A stretch of 64,000 nt of DNA from Dehalococcoidia bacterium (GTDB lineage Bacteria > Chloroflexota > Dehalococcoidia > Tepidiformales > Tepidiformaceae): the NCBI GenBank assembly GCA_003104995.1, contig PQAO01000013.1, positions 1-64,000 on the forward strand, read 5' to 3'. This document shows, piece after piece, positions 41,900-49,382 of this stretch. Positions within the stretch are counted from its first letter, which is position 1. Each line of letters starts with the position of its first letter. The notes below the pieces were generated by a model. The model was not told where the DNA came from. It was given only the letters and a program-made list of their open reading frames with translations, and did not search any database. A program made the translations under genes and the position numbers.

Positions 41900-42757
41900 C
41901 TACGGCAGCCCGGCCCCCGGCACTTCCACCCGGACTTCTTCGATCCAGCCACGCGAGCGGCCGGCCTGGCGGTCCGCCTCGTCGCCCTCCGACGTACAGA
42001 TGTACAGCGTCCTGCGGTCCTCGCCGCCGAGTATGCAGGCGTAGGCCTGGCGGCCCTCCTCGATCGCGATCCGGCCGGCCACTTCGCCGCCTTCCCGCAC
42101 CCGGATGCACTGCCCCGTCGTTGGTGAGGCCACCCAGATCGCCCCCTCTTCGTCGAGGCAGATGCCGTCTGGCGTGGCCGGCCCAAGCTCTGCCCACACC
42201 CTCCGCCCCGAGAGTGACCCGTCCTCCGCGATGTCGAACGCGGTCAGCTTCCGCGCGAAGGTCTCGGCCACCACGAGCGTCTTCCCGTCCGGCGTGATCA
42301 CCGTGCCGTTTGGAAATGCGAGGTCCTCCGCCACGATCGTCACCTGTCCGTTTGGATCGACCCGCGCGAGCGTCGTCGTCTTGAACTCCTCGCCCCCCGC
42401 GAAATCGAACCCGAAGTTCCCGATGTACGCCCGCCCCGCCGCATCGACAACCATGTCGTTCGCGTCGCCCCCAACGTAGGGCGTGATGTCCGCGACCTCG
42501 CGCAGCCCCAGGTCCCGGTCCAGCACCATCAGCCGGTGGTCCGCCATCGAGACCACCAGCAACCGCCCGTCCTCCAGGAACCCGAGCCCGGATGGCTTCT
42601 CCGGGACCTCGCAGATGACTGACGTCTGGCCGTCCGGGTCCATGGTCATCACGCGGCGGGCGTGCATATCCGAAAACCACAGCCGTCCATCGTGCCAGCG
42701 TGGCCCTTCGGGGAACTTCAAGCCGTCAAGGACAACTCTCGGCGCTGGGTAGGGCAT
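41900..42757 (-). CDS. SMP-30/gluconolactonase-family protein
   Basis: The 285-residue six-bladed beta-propeller has the family's start FPEGPRWHDGRLWFSD (metal-binding Glu17), GDANDMVVDAAGRAYIGNFG, FPNGTVITPDGKTLVVAET and PDGICLDEEGAIWVA. Members hydrolyse sugar lactones or related esters using calcium or zinc. ATG 42757 is preceded by a GC-rich leader with TATCAT about 25 nt upstream-side. Confidence 0.9.
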   Translation of the reverse strand: MPYPAPRVVLDGLKFPEGPRWHDGRLWFSDMHARRVMTMDPDGQTSVICEVPEKPSGLGFLEDGRLLVVSMADHRLMVLDRDLGLREVADITPYVGGDANDMVVDAAGRAYIGNFGFDFAGGEEFKTTTLARVDPNGQVTIVAEDLAFPNGTVITPDGKTLVVAETFARKLTAFDIAEDGSLSGRRVWAELGPATPDGICLDEEGAIWVASPTTGQCIRVREGGEVAGRIAIEEGRQAYACILGGEDRRTLYICTSEGDEADRQAGRSRGWIEEVRVEVPGAGLP

Positions 42758-42894
42758 GGCGGGGGCTCCCGGGTCGTGGTCCCGCGATGATACCCGGCCC
42801 CCACGCAGGGTGTCGCCAGGCCCGGGAAATGCGGCCGACCGGTCCTCCCCCCGGTAGCCTGCGACGCGCTACGGTTGATCATGGAGGTACGCAC

Positions 42895-43299
42895 ATGCCC
42901 GCAATCGAACAACTGACCTTCGGCCTGCGAAAAGATTCGTCCGCCGGTTACGCCGAGACCATCGAACGCGTGAAGGCCGCGCTCAAGGAACAGGGCTTCG
43001 GAGTCCTTACCGAGATCGACGTCAAGGCCACCCTCAAGGCCAAGATCGGCGAGGATGTCCCGCCCTACATCATCCTCGGCGCCTGCAATCCACCCCTCGC
43101 GCACCGCGCCATCGCCGCCAACCCCGAAGTCGGCATGCTCTTGCCCTGCAACGTCGTCGTCCGCGAAACCCCCGGTGGAGGCGTAGTCGTCGAAGCGATG
43201 GACCCGGTTGCCGCCATGGGCATCGTCCAGGATGAGGCGGTCAAGGCGGTCGCCCAGGAAGCCCGCGACGGGATTGCGAAGGCCCTCGAAGCGCTCTGA
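42895..43299 (+). CDS. DUF302 family protein
   Basis: The 134-residue protein matches DUF302: ETIERVKAALKEQGFGVLTEIDVKATLKAKIG (about 21-52) and LGACNPPLAHRAIAANPEVGMLLPCNVVV. The family has an unusual dimeric fold and unknown function, often near metal or thiol redox genes. ATG 42895 has GGAGG upstream. A strong hairpin lies 10 nt after its stop. Confidence 0.92.
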   Translation: MPAIEQLTFGLRKDSSAGYAETIERVKAALKEQGFGVLTEIDVKATLKAKIGEDVPPYIILGACNPPLAHRAIAANPEVGMLLPCNVVVRETPGGGVVVEAMDPVAAMGIVQDEAVKAVAQEARDGIAKALEAL

Positions 43300-43309
43300 T
43301 TCTGTCCGG

Positions 43310-43345
43310 AATGCCCCTCCCTTGCCCTCGCCGGGGAGGGGCATT
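43310..43345. terminator. Hairpin between convergent DUF302 and partner-protein genes
   Basis: AATGCCCCTCCC-N12-GGGAGGGGCATT is a perfect 12-bp stem located between two convergent stop codons. It likely ends transcripts on either strand, although it lacks a T-run. Confidence 0.65.
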
Positions 43346-43365
43346 GTGAGCGTCGCGGGCCCGCA

Positions 43366-43977
43366 CTACGCGCCGCCAATTACCAGCGGAAGGTCCTCTT
43401 CCAGCGTTTCATCACTGCTCTCTATCTCCCCCGAACGCGAGACCTGCAACGTCATTCGCTCCAGGCTTTGCTCGACCACCCGGTAGGCAGTCACCTCGAA
43501 TCCGTCCCCGGCCTTGCGCCCCGCCGGCGGTTTGATCACCGGGCCATACGTTCGCTCGAAGTCCTTGCGGGCCGCTGCCTCGTCCGGCCCGAGTCCCGGG
43601 CGGAACGACACGTCCTTCAGGGTCTTCACGAGGTAGGAGAGTTCGCTGAGCGGCCGCGTCACCGTCAGGAAGACCTCCGCGTAGGCAGCCGCCTCCGAAG
43701 CGGACGCAATCTCCACGCCGCCGTCGGCCGCCGCCATCGCGACGAACGCATCGGGGTCCTCGCTCAGGACGAATGGCGGCCCGTCCTCCGCGTAGGCGAT
43801 GTAGTGGACGATCGGCGCGTGCGGTGCGAAGACGGTCACCATGTAGACCCGGTAGCGGGAGAGCGCCGGACACTCGATCCGCTCGATGCCGGATGACTTC
43901 CGATCCCCCAGCGCTTCGGCGATGTCCGGGCGGAGGGGCTCGATCGCCCGCGCGATGTCCTCGCGCGTGATAGCCAC
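43366..43977 (-). CDS. Unknown partner of the AGNQAV-motif metallopeptidase, 203 aa
   Basis: The 203-residue acidic alpha/beta protein has no recognisable family. It starts at GTG 43977, the base right after the stop of the toxin-like gene, so the pair is translationally linked. An immunity, inhibitor or chaperone role is inferred only from position and size. Confidence 0.6.
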   Translation of the reverse strand: MAITREDIARAIEPLRPDIAEALGDRKSSGIERIECPALSRYRVYMVTVFAPHAPIVHYIAYAEDGPPFVLSEDPDAFVAMAAADGGVEIASASEAAAYAEVFLTVTRPLSELSYLVKTLKDVSFRPGLGPDEAAARKDFERTYGPVIKPPAGRKAGDGFEVTAYRVVEQSLERMTLQVSRSGEIESSDETLEEDLPLVIGGA

Positions 43978-44874
43978 CTAGAGCTCCTCTTTGGCTGGCG
44001 GTTTGTGCACCTTGTCCCACGCCTTGCCGTAGTACACGTCGTACGCCTCCTTGGTGTTCGACGTGACCAGTGTGCCATCGGTGAACGCATCCCGGATGCT
44101 CTGCCAGGCGGCCTTCTCTGCCTCCTCGGCAGACTTCTTCGCATCCAAAGCTGCTTTCTTCGCCTTTTCGTAGCGCGCTTGCAACAGCGGAGCGGACTTC
44201 ACGCCCTTCTGATCGTCCGCGCTCATGCCGGTCTTGGAGAGGATCGCGTTCACAGTGCTGGTGGTCTCCTCGTCCAGCATCGACTTCACATACTCGGCGC
44301 GCCCGAGCTTGTTGATGTCGGCGGTCTTGCTCTGGTTCGAAGCCTCCGCGTGGTTCGCCTCGTGGACCAGCGTGAACGCGGCCTGCTCGACCGTCTTGGT
44401 TGCAAGGATCTTGATCTTCCCCGGGGCCGGCGGTTGGTAGACGGAGCCCGGGCCCGGGTATGCCAGGTCGACCGGCACCTTGTACTTGTCGAGGATCGCG
44501 AGCGCGGCCTTACCCACGGGGCTCTTGTCCAGGACTGCCCGGATGTCTTCCATCTTCTTGGCTTCCGGGGTCTTCTCGGCAGCCTTGGCCTTCCCCTTGT
44601 CCTCGCCTTCGGGCGAGAGGACGGTGGGGCCATCGTGGCGTTGCAGCCTCGGCGCGACCGCCGGCAGCCTGTGCCCGGTCGCCGTCCCACCACCACGGAG
44701 CATCCGCTGTACGGCCTGGTTGCCGGCCGTCCTCTGCAGGGCGGCCAGCCTGCTGAAGGCCGGCGCCTCGGCCTCGAAACCCTCGGCGGCTACCCGCTCG
44801 GGCGCCGGCGAACGACGCGAAGCGCTCACCTCGCTGGAGGGGGTGTTCGAGACTGTGGTCCGCGCGTGGCTCAT
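43978..44874 (-). CDS. AGNQAV-motif (contractile-injection-associated type) putative metallopeptidase effector
   Basis: The 298-residue protein begins with a disordered region carrying LAALQRTAGNQAVQRML (44-59), the short motif that recurs near the N-terminus of proteins linked to extracellular contractile injection systems and related DUF4157 effectors. The C-terminal half holds a zincin motif HEANH (171-175, FTLVHEANHAEAS) and a long coiled helical stretch. A downstream acidic ligand is not certain. ATG 44874 has AGGTCAGG upstream. It reads as a cargo-like protease, but no injection-system genes are in view. Confidence 0.7.
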   Translation of the reverse strand: MSHARTTVSNTPSSEVSASRRSPAPERVAAEGFEAEAPAFSRLAALQRTAGNQAVQRMLRGGGTATGHRLPAVAPRLQRHDGPTVLSPEGEDKGKAKAAEKTPEAKKMEDIRAVLDKSPVGKAALAILDKYKVPVDLAYPGPGSVYQPPAPGKIKILATKTVEQAAFTLVHEANHAEASNQSKTADINKLGRAEYVKSMLDEETTSTVNAILSKTGMSADDQKGVKSAPLLQARYEKAKKAALDAKKSAEEAEKAAWQSIRDAFTDGTLVTSNTKEAYDVYYGKAWDKVHKPPAKEEL

Positions 44875-44953
44875 GCCTGACCTTTCGCCGGAGCGCTTTG
44901 GCCGCGGATTGTACCAGAGCGCATCAAGCCCATGCGCAACCCCGTGCACCCGC

Positions 44954-45307
44954 TCAGGCTTCGCGCGCTCTCCGTGCGGTGCGCGGCTTCGCGGCCGCTC
45001 CTTGCTCCCCAGCATGCTCCCGGAATCCGTGCGCCGCGTGAGCGTCGTATTCCATGCCGTACACCCGTTTCAGGTCGGCGATGGCCGCCAGCGCCTTCTT
45101 GCCGTGGGGGCTCGCCGCCCACTCGCCCTCCTCGCCCGGCATCGGCTCGAACGAATGCAGCACGATGTTCTCCAGCAGTTGCCCGAGCGAGACGTTCTGG
45201 AACTCGGCCAGCCCCTTCAGGACTTTGACCATCCGCTTCTCCATCCGCACGCCCAGTTGGACGCGTTCGACGGGGGTCTCGGCTACTTGTGCTGGTTGAC
45301 TGGTCAT
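44954..45307 (-). CDS. Ribbon-helix-helix-like protein, 117 aa
   Basis: The central segment VERVQLGVRMEKRMVKVLKG followed by FQNVSLGQLLENIVLHSFE resembles an RHH/Arc-type domain, which would make it a small DNA-binding protein. The C-terminal tail is basic and disordered (KPRTARRAREA). ATG 45307 has GAGGTAAC upstream. Its gene precedes the effector-like gene on the same strand by 79 nt and could regulate it. Confidence 0.6.
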   Translation of the reverse strand: MTSQPAQVAETPVERVQLGVRMEKRMVKVLKGLAEFQNVSLGQLLENIVLHSFEPMPGEEGEWAASPHGKKALAAIADLKRVYGMEYDAHAAHGFREHAGEQGAAAKPRTARRAREA

Positions 45308-45388
45308 ATGTGTTACCTCGATGAGCTGGTAACAATATAACAACATCGTCAAGCCCCCTTGGATGCGCCGGAAGTTCCCAAAGCAAGA

Positions 45389-45417
45389 CCCCTCTCCCGC
45401 TGCAGCAGGGAGAGGGG
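45389..45417. repeat. Palindromic repeat unit (CCCCTCTCCC hairpin)
   Basis: CCCCTCTCCC-N9-GGGAGAGGGG is a perfect 10-bp stem followed by CCAGGGGTGGGGG. I recall similar CCCTCTCCC/GGGAGAGGG palindromes scattered in many unrelated genomes; here it sits downstream of the inositol synthase gene and could terminate it. Confidence 0.6.
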
Positions 45418-45433
45418 CCAGGGGTGGGGGCCA

Positions 45434-45463
45434 ATCGAGGATCGAAAATCGCCAATCGAAAAT
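45434..45463. repeat. 7-bp tandem repeat (ATCGNNA x4)
   Basis: ATCGAGG, ATCGAAA, ATCGCCA, ATCGAAA and ATG in 7-bp phase end 3 bp from the stop codon of the inositol synthase gene. Confidence 0.8.
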
Positions 45464-45465
45464 GC

Positions 45466-47085
45466 CTAGTCCTCGTAGTACTCCACGCCGAGGTGCGTGA
45501 TCTGCTCTTCGCCCATCATCCAGCGGAGCGTGTTCTTCAGCTTCGTCTGCTGGATGAACAGGTCATGCTCCGGGTAGAGTTCCGGCGCGTGCTGGGGGCT
45601 CTTAAAGTAGAAGCTGAGCCACTCCTGGATGCCCTTCATCCCGGCGCGGTGGGCCAGGTCGAAGAACAGCGCCAGGTCCAGCACCAGCGGCGCCGCCAGG
45701 ATCGAGTCGCGGCAGAGGAAGTCGATCTTGATCTGCATCGGGTAGCCCAGCCACCCGAAGATGTCGATGTTGTCCCACCCCTCCTTGTTGTCGCCCCGGG
45801 GCGGGTAGTAGTTGATTCGCACCTTGTGGTAGATGTCGCCGTACAGCTCGGGGTACAGGTCCGGCTGGAGGATGTACTCCAGCACGCCCAGCTTCGATTC
45901 TTCCTTCGTCTTGAAGCTCTCCGGGTCGTCCAGCACCTCGCCGTCGCGGTTGCCCAGGATGTTCGTCGAGTACCAGCCCGCCACGCCCAGCATGCGCGCC
46001 TTCAGCATCGGCGAGACGACCGTCTTCAAAAGCGTCTGGCCCGTCTTGAAGTCCTTGCCGCCGATCGGCACGCCCTTGTCGTGCGCGAGCTTCAGGAGAG
46101 CCGGGATGTCGACCGTCAGGTTTGGCGCGCCGTTCGCGAACGGCACCCCTTCCATCAACGAGGCGTAGCCGTAGATCATCGAGGGCGCGATCGACTCGTC
46201 GTTGCCCTCCATGGCTGCCTCGAAGGCTTCGAGGTTCGCGTGCGCGGCGGTCTCTTCCATGAAGATTTCCGTCGAGGCGCACCAGACCATCACGAGCCGG
46301 TCGCAGCCGTTCTTCGCCTTGAAGTCGCGGATGTCCTTCCGGATCATCTCGGCGAGTTCCAGCTTGTTCTTGCCCGTTTTCACGTTCGTGCCGTGCAGCC
46401 GCTTCACGTAGTACTGGTCGAAGACGGCCGGCATCGGCTTGATCGATTCGAGGAACGCCTGGTGCGGGATGAGGTGCTCGTGCTTGTCCAGCACGCCCGC
46501 GTTAATCGCCGACTCGAAGGCGTTGTCCGGGATGGGGTCCCACGCGCCGAAGACCAGGTCATCGAGTTCCGCCAGCGGCACGAACTCCTTGATCAGCGGA
46601 CTGCGCTTCTCGGTGCGCTTGCCCAGCCGGATGGTGCCCATCTGGGTGAGCGACCCGATCGGGCGGCCACTCCCGCGCCGGGCGTTCTCGACGCCCGCGA
46701 TGAACGTCGTCGCTACTGCGCCCAGCCCGACCAGGAGCACGCCCAGTTTTCCACTCGCCGGCTTCACTTCCTTCGGAGACGGCTGCACAAAGTCTTTCGG
46801 TTCCAACACGACACCTCGTTGACGGGCGACCGACATGAGCACCCCGTGCCATTGCGACGGAATGCGTCCGGTCTTTGCCCAGTGTTGGACGGTGCTCTGG
46901 CGCTTGCCGAGCAGGGCCGCGAGGGCGCTCTGGCCGCCGAAGCGGCGGATGATGCGCTCGGCCGCGTTGAGCTGTTCCCCGTCCACACCAGTCAGCCTAA
47001 CGGAATTTTCGTTAGGGCGATAGCCATGTTTTGAAGCCGCGACGGCAGCACGTCTTGCAGCCGATTTCACCTTGAGACCGCTCAT
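45466..47085 (-). CDS. Inositol-3-phosphate synthase with fused N-terminal HTH domain
   Basis: The 539-residue protein has two parts. Residues about 41-99 form a short Cro/YdaS-like helix-turn-helix (ERIIRRFGGQSALAALLGKR, then STVQHWAKTGRIPSQWHG). Residues about 113-539 are a myo-inositol-phosphate synthase: GVLLVGLGAVATTFIAGVE (NAD site), IPDNAFESAINAG, ASTEIF, PIGGKDFKTGQT with the catalytic Lys region, and NNLGNxDG-like TNILGNRDGEVL. It converts glucose 6-phosphate to inositol 3-phosphate with NAD. The frame is continuous across both parts. ATG 47085 and GTG 47097 are both possible starts. A 12-bp palindrome lies 24 bp upstream. Confidence 0.93.
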   Translation of the reverse strand: MSGLKVKSAARRAAVAASKHGYRPNENSVRLTGVDGEQLNAAERIIRRFGGQSALAALLGKRQSTVQHWAKTGRIPSQWHGVLMSVARQRGVVLEPKDFVQPSPKEVKPASGKLGVLLVGLGAVATTFIAGVENARRGSGRPIGSLTQMGTIRLGKRTEKRSPLIKEFVPLAELDDLVFGAWDPIPDNAFESAINAGVLDKHEHLIPHQAFLESIKPMPAVFDQYYVKRLHGTNVKTGKNKLELAEMIRKDIRDFKAKNGCDRLVMVWCASTEIFMEETAAHANLEAFEAAMEGNDESIAPSMIYGYASLMEGVPFANGAPNLTVDIPALLKLAHDKGVPIGGKDFKTGQTLLKTVVSPMLKARMLGVAGWYSTNILGNRDGEVLDDPESFKTKEESKLGVLEYILQPDLYPELYGDIYHKVRINYYPPRGDNKEGWDNIDIFGWLGYPMQIKIDFLCRDSILAAPLVLDLALFFDLAHRAGMKGIQEWLSFYFKSPQHAPELYPEHDLFIQQTKLKNTLRWMMGEEQITHLGVEYYED

Positions 47086-47108
47086 GGCCCACGCCACTCT
47101 AATGCACC

Positions 47109-47120
47109 AACCGGCCGGTT
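47109..47120. promoter_or_regulatory. 12-bp palindrome AACCGGCCGGTT between divergent genes
   Basis: It lies in the short gap between the HTH-inositol synthase gene and the exported protein gene at 47142, just before that gene's AAGGAGGTGA site. It is a natural candidate for the DNA target of the fused HTH. Confidence 0.45.
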
Positions 47121-47141
47121 AAACTCTAAGGAGGTGACCAA

Positions 47142-47537
47142 ATGGCACTCAATCTGTTGCGGCGTTCTCCAGGCCGGCTCTTCTGGCTCGGGGGGATCGC
47201 ATTCATCGTCCTCTTTCTTGGCGCGGGCATTCAGTTCCGTAACGCGGAGGCGGAGGAGTATTACTTCTCCACAGGAGGGTGTACCAACGCCTACGCCGGG
47301 AGCTACTACGATGGCTTTCAGCTTGTCTCGACAACCGTCAAGCCCTCGAGCGGAACTTGCACGTACATCTACCAGCTCGCCGACTTCGACACCTACCCAT
47401 CTCATGCCCACGTTTGGCTAGGACCGGGTTGGACGACCGCTTCCTCATCGCTCCGGGGCTACTACACCGCCTATTCGGTGACCGGGTACCACAACGCGTG
47501 TGAAACGGGCGCTCCGTCCTGCCCATACAGCTACTAG
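47142..47537 (+). CDS. Exported protein of unknown function, 131 aa
   Basis: An N-terminal hydrophobic segment (about 13-30) ending AEAEE looks like a signal peptide or anchor. The mature part is Tyr/Ser/Gly-rich with four cysteines (GGCTNAYAG, SGTCTYIYQL, ACETGAPSCPYSY), suggesting two disulfides. The ribosome site AAGGAGGTGA (47128-47138) is a full match to the anti-Shine-Dalgarno, unlike most genes here, so high expression is likely. No family recognised. Confidence 0.7.
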   Translation: MALNLLRRSPGRLFWLGGIAFIVLFLGAGIQFRNAEAEEYYFSTGGCTNAYAGSYYDGFQLVSTTVKPSSGTCTYIYQLADFDTYPSHAHVWLGPGWTTASSSLRGYYTAYSVTGYHNACETGAPSCPYSY

Positions 47538-47587
47538 CAGACGACCTGGGCCTACAACCCCGACCTCTGACCCTCGCCCGCCATACG

Positions 47588-47630
47588 GAGCCTCTCGGAG
47601 ACGACTACCGAGGGGCTCTGCCTTTCTTCC
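47588..47630 (+). terminator. Intrinsic terminator after the exported protein gene
   Basis: GAGCCTCTCGG-N9-CCGAGGGGCTC (one wobble pair) is followed by TGCCTTTCTT. Good stem with a modest T-rich tail. Confidence 0.7.
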
Positions 47631-47641
47631 GGGAGCTTGAC

Positions 47642-48211
47642 ATGTTTCGCTCGCACTGCAGCGCCGTTCTGAACGTCTTCCTTGCCTTGTTGACGCTCAG
47701 CGCTTGCCATTCGGATTCAGCGCCTCCGGTGGAGGCAGTCCAAGTCAATGACGAGTTCCGCAGATCCTTGCAGCGTAACCACCTCACGTTCGCGGCAGCC
47801 CTCTCGGAAGACGGATGGATCACTTTCAAGGACTATGAGGCGGCGACGATGGCGTTCATCGGATGCGCATCCAGCCACGGTGCAACCCTTCGTGCAAATC
47901 CGGAAGTCTCCAAGAGGCTCCGCTACTTCTATGCGCTGGAGACTCCATCTGGACGCGACCTCAGGTCGGAGATGCTGGCTTGTAGGGGGCAGTACCTAGA
48001 TCCAGTGGAATTTGTTTGGGCACGGTACAAGCCAGTGACGGAGCAAGAGGCCTCCGAGGCCGGGCAGCTTATGGCGACGTGCCTCCGGTCTGCGTCCTCG
48101 ACTGCAGGTGGGCAGAGCGTTCCTCCCGACCCTTCGGAGCCGAAACGCCGGGAGTGCGCGCGGCTCGTGTTCGAGAAGACAGGCCTGCCCGACTACTATG
48201 TCTGGGAATAG
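47642..48211 (+). CDS. Lipoprotein of unknown function, 189 aa
   Basis: A lipoprotein signal with lipobox TLSAC (Cys22) precedes a mostly helical mature domain with six further cysteines (IGCASSH, LACRGQY, ATCLRS, RECARLV among them). I do not recognise the family. It starts about 12 nt after the terminator, with GGGAGC just upstream. Confidence 0.65.
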   Translation: MFRSHCSAVLNVFLALLTLSACHSDSAPPVEAVQVNDEFRRSLQRNHLTFAAALSEDGWITFKDYEAATMAFIGCASSHGATLRANPEVSKRLRYFYALETPSGRDLRSEMLACRGQYLDPVEFVWARYKPVTEQEASEAGQLMATCLRSASSTAGGQSVPPDPSEPKRRECARLVFEKTGLPDYYVWE

Positions 48212-48298
48212 TAAAGCCGGAGTCGTCTCGACTGTTGGTCGCCACCCCACCGGCCCTGTAGAGTCTGCATAGCTCCCTGTGTTGCGGAGGGGAATGAA

Positions 48299-48598
48299 AT
48301 GCCAATATCCATGCTTGCGCTCGGGCAGGCTCATGTTCGTCCCGATCCTTTGGTTGCCGAGATACTGAGGGCGCGTCTCTGCGGCGTCCCGTTCGCGCAG
48401 ATAGCCAGCCATCTTGGCTACGCGGAACGAACGGTCCGGGCCAAGTGCGAGCGGGCGCTCGACATAGCGCTGGTTCCAATTGGTGTGGAAAAGCATGACG
48501 CGTGGGTAGCCGGGGCGTGGTCGGCCATGCATTTCGCCTGCTGCCTCGCTCATGCCGGACGCCAGACACCCGGCGGCACCGGTACGGCGGCGGTGTGA
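48299..48598 (+). CDS. Small HTH protein, 99 aa
   Basis: The segment LCGVPFAQIASHLGYAERTVRAKCERAL (starting near residue 27) is a sigma-region-4/LuxR-like helix-turn-helix. The C-terminal half is Ala/Cys-rich. The ATG has GGAGGGG upstream. It overlaps the sortase gene by 4 nt (GTGA), so the two are coupled; it may regulate surface-protein genes. Confidence 0.65.
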   Translation: MPISMLALGQAHVRPDPLVAEILRARLCGVPFAQIASHLGYAERTVRAKCERALDIALVPIGVEKHDAWVAGAWSAMHFACCLAHAGRQTPGGTGTAAV

Positions 48599-49275
48599 GC
48601 GTGCGCTTCCTGCCCTATTGTGCCCTGTTCTTGTTTGTCACCGGCTTCATGCTGCTGGTCGTGGGAGTCGCCACCGAACGTGCACACCCGGAACCCACCG
48701 CCCAGGCGAGGGCGTTCGACTTCCGCTTCGAGCCGATTGTCACCTCGACGGGCACTTCGACCGTCACCTCTGTCCCAGCAACAGCGCACGCCACGGCAAC
48801 GCCCTTCGCGGGGCAGGTCGCTCGAATGCGAATCCCATCAATCGGCGCCGATCATCCCGTCGAAGAAATCGGCATCACCAATAACCAGCTGGACACGCCC
48901 ACGGACGCGAACGGGAGCATCGGCTGGTACTACATCTATGACCGGCCGGGACATGGTGGCAATGCCGTGTTCTCGGCACACAAGAACTACAATTTCCAGG
49001 AAGGCCCCTTCGCCCGACTCGACAAGGTAAATCCAGGCGATTCCATCATCGTAGAGATGAAAGATGGGCCCGAGTATGCGTATGAGGTCATCTTCTACCA
49101 CCGGTATGATGTTGAATCGATCCCCATGGGAGAACTCATCGACGCACCCCAGAAGCCTCCCGAATCCGAGTGGATTACCCTCATTACCTGCGGCGGCCGC
49201 TTCCAGGCGACCGAAGAAAGCGGCCTGGGCCATTACCTTGAACGAGATGTTGTGATCGCCGCCCGCATCAGGTAA
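48595..49275 (+). CDS. Sortase
   Basis: The 226-residue protein has an N-terminal membrane anchor (about 8-26), a Thr-rich linker and a sortase domain. His129 (VFSAHKNY), Cys199 (TLITCGG) and Arg217 (LERDVVIA) make up the active site. Sortases cut an LPxTG-like signal and link the protein to a nucleophile on the surface. Class E/F-like by size and TLITC. No clear sorting-signal substrate is present in the window. GTG 48595 is chosen by the overlap and the membrane segment that follows. Confidence 0.9.
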   Translation: MSVRFLPYCALFLFVTGFMLLVVGVATERAHPEPTAQARAFDFRFEPIVTSTGTSTVTSVPATAHATATPFAGQVARMRIPSIGADHPVEEIGITNNQLDTPTDANGSIGWYYIYDRPGHGGNAVFSAHKNYNFQEGPFARLDKVNPGDSIIVEMKDGPEYAYEVIFYHRYDVESIPMGELIDAPQKPPESEWITLITCGGRFQATEESGLGHYLERDVVIAARIR

Positions 49276-49382
49276 CAACCGGGGGACTCGGGTACCTGGC
49301 CGTGTTGCACGCCCATTCGGCCTGAGACTGCGCGTGTCAGCCGAGTCCTCGTCACTGGTATGCCCGCCACGCGCAAACGCGC

